Origin: Sphingomonadales bacterium
GTDB taxonomy: Bacteria > Pseudomonadota > Alphaproteobacteria > Sphingomonadales > Govanellaceae
Length of the DNA: 64,000 bases
Assembly: GCA_019455285.1 (NCBI GenBank)
Contig: JACFMS010000012.1
Location: forward strand, 12,459-76,458
Reading direction: 5' to 3'
Position numbers and translations under genes: made by a program
Part shown: positions 1-9,799 of the stretch, in pieces
Position numbering within the stretch: position 1 is the stretch's first letter
Layout of the letters: every line of letters starts with the position of its first letter
Notes under the pieces: model-generated
Told to the model about the DNA's origin: nothing
What the model saw: the letters and a program-made list of their open reading frames with translations, nothing else
Database searches by the model: none

Positions 1-110
1 GTGGTGCAGGCCGAGGCCATCATCGAGACGCGGGTCCAGAATTTCATGCACTGGCTCAGCAACCGGGAGATCGTGCCGACCATCGTTCGATACCAGCAAG
101 ATGCCGAAGC
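1..110 (+). other. HemA (glutamyl-tRNA reductase) C-terminal fragment joined in frame to ribD
   Basis: The first 35 or so codons contain [16 protein letters not shown] followed by VPTI and a [10 protein letters not shown] stretch. This is the pattern of the dimerisation-domain helix of proteobacterial glutamyl-tRNA reductase, especially the beta/gamma type, and not the start of RibD. The two families share an AEALRQA-like string here, so the junction lies near bases 97-125. Most alphaproteobacteria make aminolevulinate by ALA synthase and lack HemA, which makes a natural origin less obvious. It could be a recombination product or a misassembled contig end. Confidence 0.6.
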
Positions 111-1041
111 CTTGCGCCAGGCCGGACCGCGCGCCCGGGGAGCTAGCGCCTATGTCTCCCTGGAACCCTGCGCCCATCACGGACATACCCCGCCCTGCGC
201 CGAGGCGTTGATCAAGGCGGGCGTTGGCCGGGTGGTTGCCGCCTGCGTCGATCCCGACCCCCGGGTGAGTGGCCAGGGTCTGGCGATGTTGAGAAACGCC
301 GGCATTAAGACCGAGGTCGGGGTGTGTGAAGCGGCGGCGCAGAGCTTGAACGCCGGCTTCATCAAGCGCGTCACCGAGGGTCTGCCGCTGGTCACCTTGA
401 AGCTCGCCACCTCGCTCGATGGCCGAATCGCCACCGCAACAGGGGAGAGCCGGTGGATCACCGGGGAAGCGGCGCGCCGGCGCGGCCATCTGATGCGCGC
501 CACCCACGACGCCATTCTCATCGGCCGGCGCACCGCTGAGCAGGACGACCCGGAGCTGACCTGCCGGCTGGCCGGGCTGGAAGACCGCTCGCCGGTCCGC
601 GTGGTGGTCGACAGCGCGCTGTCGCTGTCGCCCGCCTGCCGGCTTTACGCCACGGCGCGCCAAACCCCCACCTGGGCGATCGCCGCGGCTGACGCCGAAC
701 CGGCGCGGGTGGAGACGCTCTCGGAACTGGGGATGGAGATCGTAATGACGCCCCGCTCGGCGGCGGGCGTCGATCTCGGGGAAGGCTTGCGGGCGCTGGC
801 GGGCCGGGGGGTCACCCGTCTCCTGGTGGAGGGCGGGGCGCGGATCGCCACCACCCTCCTTCAGGCCGAACTGGTGGACCGCCTCGCCTGGTTTCGCGCA
901 TCCAGGCTCCTTGGAGCCGATGGCCGGGCGGCCATTGAAAGTCTGGCGCTGGACCGTCTGGCCGATACGCCGGCGCTGTTGCGGCTGACAAATGAAGTCG
1001 TCGGCGAAGATATGCTGGAAACCTACCTCACAGGTCGCTAG
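1..1041 (+). CDS. ribD: Bifunctional riboflavin biosynthesis protein RibD, 5'-incomplete, with aberrant N-terminus
   Basis: RibD deaminates and then reduces the pyrimidine intermediate of riboflavin synthesis in the cytoplasm. From about residue 38 the protein is a normal RibD. It has the second zinc motif [11 protein letters not shown] (residues 56-66) and a complete reductase domain from about residue 130, including [13 protein letters not shown] and [14 protein letters not shown]. The usual N-terminal part with the HAE zinc/catalytic motif is absent. In its place residues 1-35 look like the C-terminal end of glutamyl-tRNA reductase. The frame is open to base 1, so the true start is outside the window or lost. 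The gene is followed 10 bases later by ribE. As drawn, deaminase activity is doubtful while the reductase looks intact. The identity of the RibD part is certain; whether the N-terminal join is real is not. Confidence 0.85.
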   Translation: MVQAEAIIETRVQNFMHWLSNREIVPTIVRYQQDAEALRQAGPRARGASAYVSLEPCAHHGHTPPCAEALIKAGVGRVVAACVDPDPRVSGQGLAMLRNAGIKTEVGVCEAAAQSLNAGFIKRVTEGLPLVTLKLATSLDGRIATATGESRWITGEAARRRGHLMRATHDAILIGRRTAEQDDPELTCRLAGLEDRSPVRVVVDSALSLSPACRLYATARQTPTWAIAAADAEPARVETLSELGMEIVMTPRSAAGVDLGEGLRALAGRGVTRLLVEGGARIATTLLQAELVDRLAWFRASRLLGADGRAAIESLALDRLADTPALLRLTNEVVGEDMLETYLTGR

Positions 1042-1051
1042 AACAAGAGCC

Positions 1052-1654
1052 ATGTTTACCGGGATCATCACCGACGTCGGCGCTGTGCGCGCCATCGATA
1101 AGCGCGGCGACACGCGCCTGGTCATCGCCACCCAGTACGATACCGCCAGTATCGAGATCGGCGCCTCCATCGCCTGTTCAGGGGCCTGCCTGACCGTGGT
1201 CGATGTCGGCGAGGACTGGTTTGCCGTCGATGTCTCGGCGGAAACCTTGTCGCGGACCTGCCTGGGTGATTGGCGGCCGGGCGCGCCGGTCAATCTGGAG
1301 CGGGCGCTGAAAGTCGGCGATGAGCTGGGCGGCCATATCGTCACCGGCCATGTGGACGGCCTGGGCGAGGTGGTTGCCATCGTCCCGGAGGGCGACAGCC
1401 GCCGTTTCACCTTCGCCGTCCCCAAGGTGCTGGCCCCTTACCTGGCGGCGAAGGGCTCGGTGGCCATTAATGGCGTATCGCTTACCGTCAACGAGGTCGA
1501 GGACAAAGCGGACGGCAGCGCCGTTTTCGGCGTCAACATCATTCCGCACACCCAAGAGCACACCACCTTCGGCAGCGCCAAGGTCGGCGAGCGTGTAAAT
1601 ATCGAAATTGATATCCTCGCCCGCTACGTCGCGCGCCTGCATGAGAGAACGTAA
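1052..1654 (+). CDS. ribE: Riboflavin synthase, alpha subunit
   Basis: This enzyme dismutates two 6,7-dimethyl-8-ribityllumazine molecules to riboflavin. The 200-residue protein starts with the family hallmark MFTGII and has two lumazine-binding repeats, with CSGACLTV near residue 42 and INGVSLTVN near residue 139. GGHIVTGHVDG lies between them. I chose the ATG at 1052 because the family begins exactly with MFTGI; an upstream in-frame ATG at 992 lies inside ribD. The gene sits between ribD and ribBA with short gaps, which fits one riboflavin transcript. Confidence 0.95.
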   Translation: MFTGIITDVGAVRAIDKRGDTRLVIATQYDTASIEIGASIACSGACLTVVDVGEDWFAVDVSAETLSRTCLGDWRPGAPVNLERALKVGDELGGHIVTGHVDGLGEVVAIVPEGDSRRFTFAVPKVLAPYLAAKGSVAINGVSLTVNEVEDKADGSAVFGVNIIPHTQEHTTFGSAKVGERVNIEIDILARYVARLHERT

Positions 1655-1657
1655 AAC

Positions 1658-2770
1658 ATGTCGCGCAGTTTTCTCTCACCCATCACCGAAATCATTGAAG
1701 AAGCCCGCAATGGGCGCATGTTCATTCTGGTCGATGACGAGGATCGCGAAAATGAGGGCGACCTTGTCATTCCGGCGCAGATGGCGACGCCGGCGGCCAT
1801 CAACTTCATGGCCAAGCATGGCCGCGGCCTGATTTGCTTGACGCTGACCAGCCAACGCGCCGCCGAGCTGGGTCTGACCTTGATGTCGGATCGCAACGGC
1901 TCGCGGCATCAAACGGCATTCACCATCTCCATCGAAGCGCGCGAAGGCGTCTCCACCGGCATATCGGCGCACGACCGGGCGCACACCATTTCGGTGGCCA
2001 TCGATACGACCAAGGGCAAAAGCGATATCGTCTCGCCCGGCCACGTCTTTCCGCTGATCGCCCGTGACGGCGGCGTGCTGGTGCGCTCCGGGCACACGGA
2101 AGCGGCGGTGGATGTGGCGCGCCTCGCCGGGCTTATTTCCGCCGGCGTCATCTGCGAGATCATGAACGATGACGGCACCATGGCGCGGCTGCCGGAACTG
2201 GTCGCGTTCGCCAAGGAGCATAATCTGAAGATCGCCACCATTGCCGACTTGATTGCTTATCGCTTGAAGCACGACAGGCTGGTGAGTTGCACCGCCAAAG
2301 TGGATTTCCTCAGCCGTCATGGCGGCGCCTTCAATTTAAGATCCTATGCCTCGATCCTCGACGGCGCCGAGCATCTGGCGCTGATCAAGGGCGATCTCAG
2401 CGGTGATGAACCGGTGCTGGTGCGCATGCATGCCTTCAATATTTTTGAGGACATGCTGGACGAAATATCGTCGCGCTCCGGGCAATTCACCCGCGCGCTG
2501 GAGATGATCGGCCAGGAAGGCCGCGGCGTCATCGTGGTGATCCGCGACGCTCATCCGCCGACCTTGAGCGATTTCATCAGGAGCCGCAGCGGCGAGAAAC
2601 AGGCGCGGCCGGAATTGAAGAACTACGGCATCGGTGCGCAAATTCTGCGCGATCTGGGCATCCATCGCATGGTTTTGTTGTCGAACACCGAGCGTCATGT
2701 GGTCGGCTTGGAAGGCTACGGTCTGGAAATCGTCGAGCGGCGGCCCATTCCCACGGAGACGCCGTCATGA
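1658..2770 (+). CDS. ribBA: 3,4-dihydroxy-2-butanone 4-phosphate synthase with degenerate GTP cyclohydrolase II domain (RibBA-like)
   Basis: The N-terminal half (about residues 1-205) is a DHBP synthase. It carries the acidic loop DDEDRENEGDL at 26-36 and SGHTEAAVDVARLAG near 145, so it should make dihydroxybutanone phosphate from ribulose 5-phosphate. The C-terminal half follows the GTP cyclohydrolase II fold, but its zinc site is gone. The expected HSEC and RCDCG segments read MHAFNI and SRSGQ, with no cysteine. GTP cyclohydrolase activity is therefore unlikely, and a separate RibA should exist elsewhere. Such degenerate fusions are known in alphaproteobacteria. The stop overlaps the ribH start by four bases. 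Confidence 0.9.
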   Translation: MSRSFLSPITEIIEEARNGRMFILVDDEDRENEGDLVIPAQMATPAAINFMAKHGRGLICLTLTSQRAAELGLTLMSDRNGSRHQTAFTISIEAREGVSTGISAHDRAHTISVAIDTTKGKSDIVSPGHVFPLIARDGGVLVRSGHTEAAVDVARLAGLISAGVICEIMNDDGTMARLPELVAFAKEHNLKIATIADLIAYRLKHDRLVSCTAKVDFLSRHGGAFNLRSYASILDGAEHLALIKGDLSGDEPVLVRMHAFNIFEDMLDEISSRSGQFTRALEMIGQEGRGVIVVIRDAHPPTLSDFIRSRSGEKQARPELKNYGIGAQILRDLGIHRMVLLSNTERHVVGLEGYGLEIVERRPIPTETPS

Positions 2771-3222
2771 CCGACAAACCGCATCTCTTGATCATCGAAG
2801 CGCGCTTTTATGAGGACCTTGCCGACGAACTGGTGCGCGGTGCGGCCGGCGCGCTGGCGGAAGCAGGGGCGACCTATGATCGCGTCAGCGTTCCCGGCGC
2901 CTTCGAGATACCCGGCGTCATTCGCTTTGCGCTGGACGGCATGAAGGCGGGCGGCACGCATTACGATGGTTTTATCGCGCTCGGCTGCGTCATTCGCGGC
3001 GAGACCACGCACTATGATTACGTATGCCAGGAAAGCGCCCGCGGCTTACAGGAATTGGCGGTGCGGGAAGGCGTCGCCCTGGGCTACGGCATCCTGACGG
3101 TGGAGAATGACGATCAAGCGTGGGCGCGGGCGCGGGTGAGCGAGAAAAACAAGGGCGGCGACGTTGCCCGTGCGGCGCTGGCCATGATCGCGCTGAAGCG
3201 TCGTTTTTTGAGCCGATCGTGA
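2767..3222 (+). CDS. ribH: 6,7-dimethyl-8-ribityllumazine synthase
   Basis: Lumazine synthase condenses the products of RibD and RibB to form the riboflavin precursor, usually as an icosahedral or pentameric assembly. The 151-residue protein has GAFEIPG at 44-50 and CVIRGETTHYDYV at 74-86, where His82 fits the catalytic histidine. The segment near 108-120 reads GILTVENDDQA; the usual form is GVLT followed by a T-x-EQA element, a modest deviation. The ATG at 2767 overlaps the ribBA stop (ATGA), indicating translational coupling. Confidence 0.95.
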   Translation: MTDKPHLLIIEARFYEDLADELVRGAAGALAEAGATYDRVSVPGAFEIPGVIRFALDGMKAGGTHYDGFIALGCVIRGETTHYDYVCQESARGLQELAVREGVALGYGILTVENDDQAWARARVSEKNKGGDVARAALAMIALKRRFLSRS

Positions 3223-3233
3223 GAGGCAAGACG

Positions 3234-3710
3234 GTGGGCGAGCAGACGGTTAAAAATCACAACCTGAAGGGCGGGGCGCGCAGCGCCGCCCGGTTGGGCG
3301 CGGTGCAGGCGCTCTACCAGCTTGAAGTTGCCGACGGCGCAGCGCCGGAAGCGGTGGCGCAGGAATTTCTCGATCATCGCTTAGGACAGGAAATCGAAGG
3401 CGCGCGCTACGCCAAGGCCGATCGCGATTTCTTTCGCGATCTCGTCATTGGCGCTTCGGCTGAACGGCCGACGTTGGATGGTTATATCGCCCATGCGCTG
3501 GTCAAGGAATGGCCGCTCGATCGCTTGGAGACCATCGTGCGGGCGATTTTGCGCGCCGGCGTCTATGAACTGCGCCATCGCCCCGACGTGCCGACCAACA
3601 CCATCATCAACGAATACGTCGATGTGGCGCACGCCTTTTACCAGGATGACGCGCCGCGCTTCGTCAACGGCGTGCTGGATCGCCTGGCGAAAGAGATCCG
3701 GCCGTCATGA
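3234..3710 (+). CDS. nusB: Transcription antitermination factor NusB
   Basis: NusB binds boxA RNA with NusE/S10 and supports rRNA antitermination. The conserved core is GGARSAARLGAVQALYQLEVAD at the N-terminus and DVPTNTIINEYVDVAHAF plus FVNGVLDRLAKE at the C-terminus. I place the start at the GTG at 3234, which has GAGAGG seven bases upstream and gives 158 residues, normal for the family. A GTG at 3219 overlapping the ribH stop is the alternative. The gene overlaps thiL by four bases, and ribH-nusB-thiL is a common proteobacterial order. Confidence 0.93.
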   Translation: MGEQTVKNHNLKGGARSAARLGAVQALYQLEVADGAAPEAVAQEFLDHRLGQEIEGARYAKADRDFFRDLVIGASAERPTLDGYIAHALVKEWPLDRLETIVRAILRAGVYELRHRPDVPTNTIINEYVDVAHAFYQDDAPRFVNGVLDRLAKEIRPS

Positions 3711-4696
3711 CCAACACCGGCGAAGCGCTCGGCGAGTTCGAGGCGATCGCTGAGTTCTTCGCGCCGCTGGCCGGCAAGGGCGCGCCGGCTTTCGAATTGA
3801 CCGATGACGCCGCCGTCTATACCCCCCCGCCGGGCCAGGCGCTGGTGTTGACCAAGGACGCTATGGTGGAGGGCGTGCATTTCCTCCCCGCCGATCCCCC
3901 CGATCTCATCGCCCGCAAGTTATTGCGGGTCAATCTCTCCGATCTCGCCGCCATGGGGGCCGACGCGGTGGGCTATCTGCAGGCAACGGCGGTGCGCCCG
4001 GCCGACGCCGCCTCCTGGCTCAAAGCGTTTGCCCGCGGCCTGGCCGAGGATCAGGCGATCTTCGGCTGCCGGTTGTGGGGTGGCGACACAACCTCGACGC
4101 CCGGCCCCATCACCTTGTCCCTGACCGCCATCGGACTGACGCCGCCGGGCGCGGAACTGCGGCGCAATGGCGCGCGGGTCGGCGACCTCATTGCCGTTAC
4201 CGGCACCATCGGCGATGGCGCGTTAGGGCTTCTTGCCCAGCGCGGCGAGCTGCCCGGTCTGGGCGCGGAGGAGCTGGCCTACCTGAAAGGCCGCTATCTG
4301 TTGCCGCAACCAAGGCTTGCCGTGGGAAGATGCTTGCGCGGGCTGGCGCACGCCGCGCTGGACGTATCTGACGGCCTGGTTGCCGATATGGCGCACATTT
4401 GCGAAACTTCCAAGCTGGCCGCCCGTCTCCGGGTCGCTGATATCCCGCTGTCGCCGGCGGCGCGCGCGGTCATCAAGCGTGATCCGCGCCGACTCGCCGA
4501 TATTTTCAAGGGCGATGATTATGAGCTTCTGTTCACCATCCCGCCGGCCAAGGCCGCTGAGTTGGGGGCTATCGCCGCCAAGACCGGCGTGCCGATCACG
4601 CTGATCGGCGAAGTGGTTGAAGGCTCGGCCGTTCGGTTGTTTAATGCCGATGGCTCGGCTTTTGACGCGGCGGGCCTGGGCTTTACACACTTCTGA
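3707..4696 (+). CDS. thiL: Thiamine-monophosphate kinase
   Basis: ThiL phosphorylates thiamine monophosphate to the cofactor thiamine diphosphate in the cytoplasm. The 329-residue protein has the PurM/ThiL pattern: DDAAV near 36-40, DAMVEGVHF near 51-59, a VNLSDLAAMGA segment near residue 78, and WGGDTTSTPGP near 124, which fits the metal/nucleotide site. ALDVSDGLVADM occurs near 221. The start ATG overlaps the nusB stop. Family length and order fit well. Confidence 0.95.
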   Translation: MTNTGEALGEFEAIAEFFAPLAGKGAPAFELTDDAAVYTPPPGQALVLTKDAMVEGVHFLPADPPDLIARKLLRVNLSDLAAMGADAVGYLQATAVRPADAASWLKAFARGLAEDQAIFGCRLWGGDTTSTPGPITLSLTAIGLTPPGAELRRNGARVGDLIAVTGTIGDGALGLLAQRGELPGLGAEELAYLKGRYLLPQPRLAVGRCLRGLAHAALDVSDGLVADMAHICETSKLAARLRVADIPLSPAARAVIKRDPRRLADIFKGDDYELLFTIPPAKAAELGAIAAKTGVPITLIGEVVEGSAVRLFNADGSAFDAAGLGFTHF

Positions 4697-4704
4697 GGGG
4701 GGGC

Positions 4705-5247
4705 ATGGCCAAGGACAAAGCCAAGGCGGATGATAAATCCAAGCCCGATGACAAGGCCAAGGAGGCTGACGGAAAAGCCTCCGCCGGCAGCGGCAAGAAA
4801 CTGCTGATCATCGGACTGGCTGCCGGACTTCTGGTGGGCGGCGGTATCGCGGCCGCCTATTTCCTGTTCCTGGCGCCGCAGAAAAAAGCCGTGGCCGCCG
4901 TCGAGGCCCCGCCGCCGCCACCGCCCCCGCCGGAAAATACCACCTTCGTCAAGGTTGATCGCGTCTCCGCCCCCTTGGTGCATGAGGGCCAAGTGCTCGG
5001 CTACGTGCTCCTCGACTTGTCTTTAGAGGTCAAGGGCAATGCCAACGAGCTTTTAGTGGCGCAACGCCTGCCGGCGCTCAAGGCGGCGTTCTTGAAGGAA
5101 GTCACCCGCGCTCCCATCGGCAAGGAGGGGGAGCCCCTGATTATCGACTTCGACGCATTGACCAACCGGCTGCGCCAAGCGGCGAATCAGGAGCTGGGCA
5201 AGGCCGCCATCCTACGGGTCCTGATCACCCAGAGCACGCGGGTGTGA
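4705..5247 (+). CDS. FliL-like single-pass membrane protein
   Basis: The 180-residue protein has a Lys/Asp-rich hydrophilic N-terminus (1-32), one hydrophobic segment at about 33-57, a proline run (about 71-78), and a C-terminal domain of about 100 residues. The topology and the C-terminal pattern (long beta-rich domain, VAQRLPALKAAFL, then a helix with NQELG and a final LITQ strand) recall FliL, the flagellar stator-associated protein. No flagellar gene is nearby. It sits 8 bases after thiL, preceded by GAGGGGGG, and is probably co-transcribed. I regard FliL similarity as suggestive only. Confidence 0.6.
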   Translation: MAKDKAKADDKSKPDDKAKEADGKASAGSGKKLLIIGLAAGLLVGGGIAAAYFLFLAPQKKAVAAVEAPPPPPPPPENTTFVKVDRVSAPLVHEGQVLGYVLLDLSLEVKGNANELLVAQRLPALKAAFLKEVTRAPIGKEGEPLIIDFDALTNRLRQAANQELGKAAILRVLITQSTRV

Positions 5248-5338
5248 GGAAACGACCATCACGCTGCCGATTTTTCCTTAAAAGATTGCCGGCCGGCGGT
5301 ATGATTCGGTCGCGCGTTGCCCTGGCCCATCCCACCCG

Positions 5339-5409
5339 GTCATTCCCGCGTAAGCGGGAATCCATCGTAAAATCAATAGACTGGATCCCTGCTTTCGCGG
5401 GGATGATGG
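5339..5409. repeat. Interspersed palindromic repeat, copy 1
   Basis: Two hairpins, CATTCCCGCGTAAGCGGGAAT and a matching half CCCTGCTTTCGCGGGGATGA, are separated by about 20 bases and form a larger imperfect palindrome. A second copy of the same design is at 46669-46742. The rest of the 5248-5566 gap shows no gene. Confidence 0.8.
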
Positions 5410-5566
5410 GCAAAAGCAGGGCCTTAAGATTCCATCCAAAGGCAAATCTTTCTGGGGAAGCGAAGCTTGCCTAAGGCTTTGCTGTGCGGATAGATTGCGG
5501 CGGGACTTAGGCGGAGGGGTAAATCTCCGCCCGATAACAGGATTAACAAGGAAGGGGCGATACTCC

Positions 5567-7639
<2,073 letters not shown>

Positions 7640-7670
7640 CTGTAGGCCAAGGTAATCTGTTAAACGACAA

Positions 7671-7700
7671 ACGGCCCGCTTAATCGGCGGGCCGTTTCAT
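7671..7700. terminator. Bidirectional terminator between hppA and bamE
   Basis: ACGGCCCGC at 7671-7679 pairs with GCGGGCCGT at 7687-7695, loop TTAATCG, followed by a short T run. On the other strand the stem is preceded by A residues, so it can serve both convergent genes. Confidence 0.8.
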
Positions 7701-7716
7701 TTGATAACGAATAGGT

Positions 7717-8172
7717 CTATTCGGTGGGGCCAGGGGCCGCGCCGCCGCCGCTGAAGCGGCCGATGTTGCCGAAGATCTGCTCCCAGAAGCCCAGCTCGCG
7801 GCCGCGGGTCGGCGTCTTGCCGCCCACCGGGTCGACCTCGCGAGCGGCCTCGGCGCCGACTTTCTCAACCCCGGTGACATAGCCGCGGGTGTCGAAGCTC
7901 ACCGTGATGACTTGCTGGTCAATAGTTTCGGGATCGAAAAAGGCCAACTGCTCGGCCGTCCGGGAAACATAGTACCACTTGTTGCGGCCAAACGATGCCT
8001 CCACCGAGGGCGTGCCCAGCATGGCGCGGATCGACTCCTGATTGTCGACCCCGGGCTGAATCGAGTCGACTAGGCGCTGGTCGGCCAGATAGCCGCGAAT
8101 GTTGGTGGTCGGCGAACAGCCGGCCACAATGCAGGCCAGGGCAAGACTGGGAAGTACGAAACGCAGGTTCAT
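7717..8172 (-). CDS. bamE: Outer membrane assembly lipoprotein BamE (SmpA/OmlA family)
   Basis: BamE is an accessory lipoprotein of the beta-barrel assembly machine. The 151-residue product starts MNLRFVLPSLALACIVAGC, a lipoprotein signal with Cys19 as the lipidation site. It is followed by the SmpA/OmlA pattern: a region reading LVDSIQPGVDNQESIRAMLGTPS, a KWYYVS segment, and a VTVSFDTRGYV strand. The C-terminus is glycine/proline-rich. I chose the ATG at 8172 because it opens the signal peptide; an in-frame upstream extension to 8304 covers a repeat element. It is convergent with hppA. Confidence 0.9.
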   Translation of the reverse strand: MNLRFVLPSLALACIVAGCSPTTNIRGYLADQRLVDSIQPGVDNQESIRAMLGTPSVEASFGRNKWYYVSRTAEQLAFFDPETIDQQVITVSFDTRGYVTGVEKVGAEAAREVDPVGGKTPTRGRELGFWEQIFGNIGRFSGGGAAPGPTE

Positions 8173-8250
8173 CAAAACACTACCTTGGACGGCGCTAATC
8201 AGGCGCGGTCGTATCGATTGCGCCCTTTCCGGCAGCCATGCTACCACTAG

Positions 8251-8353
8251 AGCATCGCGCGCAAAAGTGGGTACCGATTTTGCGCAATAGCGATGCGATA
8301 TCAAAAACCTATAGCAGTAAGGGCGATTTTAATATCGTGCTCACTGCTATAGG
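8251..8353. repeat. Alphaproteobacterial palindromic elements (two in tandem)
   Basis: The first element pairs GCATCGC at 8252-8258 with GCGATGC at 8290-8296 around an inner GCGCAAAAGTGGGTACCGAT arm. It resembles the AGAGCATG...AAAAGTGGGAACCGGTTTT repeats common in rhizobia and relatives. The second pairs CCTATAGCAGT (8308-8318) with ACTGCTATAGG (8343-8353), an 11-bp perfect stem. Both lie between the divergent bamE and the cbp3-like gene. Confidence 0.75.
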
Positions 8354-8369
8354 ACGAAGCGGAAGGAAC

Positions 8370-8945
8370 ATGGCACCTCGTATACCGGCTGTCAACGCGA
8401 TGAGGCGGTTGAAAAAGTTCTTCACGCCGCCGGCGGACGAGGCGGCGGCGCATAGCCTCTATACGGCGTTGGTAACGATGAGCCGGCGGCCGGCGCTCTA
8501 TACCGACGGCGGCGTGGCGGATACGGTGGATGGCCGTTTTGATCTGATTGTCCTGCACCTCTATCTGGCCATAGAGCGGCTGCGGCGCGAGCCAGCGGAT
8601 ACCCCGGCGCGGCGGGTCGAGACCCCGCTCCTGGAGGTTTTTTTCGCCGATATGGATCAGGCGTTGCGGGAGATGGGGGTCGGCGATCTGTCCGTCGGGC
8701 GGCGGGTCCATGACATGGCCGGCGCCTTCTTTGGCCGCATCCAAGCCTATGAGGCGGCGCTTGCCGCCTATGACGGCGGCGGTGGACCGGGGCCGCTGAG
8801 CGACGCCATCCGCCGCAACCTCTATCGCGGCGAAGAGCGCGCCGAGGCCGGGCGTTGGATGGCACCCTATATTCTGGCCCTGCGCACTGCCCTGGCCGCC
8901 GTCCCGGTCAAGGATTTGCTTGCCGGGCGGCTGCCCCAGGCCTAA
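8370..8945 (+). CDS. Ubiquinol-cytochrome c chaperone (Cbp3 family)
   Basis: The 191-residue protein matches the Ubiq_cyt_C_chap family, homologous to mitochondrial Cbp3, which assists cytochrome bc1 assembly. Visible signs are AHSLYTALVTMSRRPALY near the N-terminus, VDGRFDLIVLHLYLAIERL, and FFADMDQALREMGVGDLSVG with KxxR-like spacing and a following MAGAFFGR. I chose the ATG at 8370 with GGAAGGAA just upstream; an ATG at 8400 is possible. In alphaproteobacteria this gene commonly sits beside bamE and yceD-rpmF, as here. Confidence 0.88.
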   Translation: MAPRIPAVNAMRRLKKFFTPPADEAAAHSLYTALVTMSRRPALYTDGGVADTVDGRFDLIVLHLYLAIERLRREPADTPARRVETPLLEVFFADMDQALREMGVGDLSVGRRVHDMAGAFFGRIQAYEAALAAYDGGGGPGPLSDAIRRNLYRGEERAEAGRWMAPYILALRTALAAVPVKDLLAGRLPQA

Positions 8946-8955
8946 GAGGGATGCC

Positions 8956-9498
8956 ATGCCGACCAAACCCGAATTTAGCCGCCTGGTGCGGCTGGAAGAG
9001 ATCGCCGCCAGTGGCGGCCTGACGGAGGAGCTTCGGGCCAGTGCCGAGGAGTGCGCCCGGCTTGCCGCCCGCTTTGGCCTGTTGAAGCTGGAGCACCTTC
9101 AGGCCGAGGTGACGTTGCGTATGGCGGCCGGCGCGGCCGTGCTGGTGACCGGCCGCCTGGAGGCCCAGGTCACCCAGGCCTGCGTGGTTACCCTGGAGCC
9201 GGTGGCGAGTAAAGTTGTCAGCCAGTTCGCGGTGCGATATATCTCCAGCGGCCTTGCCGAGGGGCTGCCTGAGGATGAGCTGGATCTCGATTTTACCGAG
9301 GAGGACGTCGAACCTCTCGCGGGCGATACCATCGATATCGGTGAGATGGTAGCCCAATACCTGGCCCTTGCCCTTGATCCTTATCCTCGCAAGACCGGCG
9401 CCGAATATGCCGCCGGGCGTGAGGACGGGGCGGCTGAGGTTGAAAGCAAAGAGCCCAATCCCTTTGCTATTCTTAAGAATCTCAAAGAGAGGGGTTGA
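8956..9498 (+). CDS. yceD: YceD/DUF177 family protein
   Basis: This family is small, acidic and linked to rRNA processing and L32 expression; it is almost always encoded just before rpmF. The 180-residue protein lacks the usual cysteines but shows VLVTGRLEAQVTQACVVTLEPV followed by an acidic C-terminal half (EDELDLDFTEEDVEPL, then GDTIDIGEMVAQYLALALDPYPR), the core signature. The ATG at 8956 has AGAGGG upstream. It lies 10 bases after the cbp3-like gene. Confidence 0.88.
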   Translation: MPTKPEFSRLVRLEEIAASGGLTEELRASAEECARLAARFGLLKLEHLQAEVTLRMAAGAAVLVTGRLEAQVTQACVVTLEPVASKVVSQFAVRYISSGLAEGLPEDELDLDFTEEDVEPLAGDTIDIGEMVAQYLALALDPYPRKTGAEYAAGREDGAAEVESKEPNPFAILKNLKERG

Positions 9499-9585
9499 AG
9501 GGCGGCGGAAAATCGGTATTTTCGTGCGCTTGATCGTGCGGTCGTGGGCTGCCCCGCCACACCTTTTAGAACGGAAGATAGAGTT

Positions 9586-9771
9586 ATGGCTGTTCCGAAG
9601 AGAAAAACTACGCCCTCGCGGCGGAATATGCGCCGGTCGCATGACGCCTTGAAAGCGAGCGCGCACCAAGAATGCCCGAACTGCGGTGAACTGAAGCGGC
9701 CGCATCATCTTTGCCCGGCCTGCGGCTACTATGACGGCCGAGAGGTAAAGAGCGACGGCGAAGCCGCCTAA
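9586..9771 (+). CDS. rpmF: 50S ribosomal protein L32
   Basis: The 61-residue product starts [20 protein letters not shown], the standard L32 N-terminus, and carries a zinc-ribbon-like CPNCGE ... [10 protein letters not shown]. The ATG at 9586 is the family start. The order yceD-rpmF-plsX-fabH couples ribosome and membrane lipid synthesis and is conserved in proteobacteria. Confidence 0.97.
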   Translation: MAVPKRKTTPSRRNMRRSHDALKASAHQECPNCGELKRPHHLCPACGYYDGREVKSDGEAA

Positions 9772-9799
9772 GCACCCGGGCCCAGCCGGGGAGGTAGGT

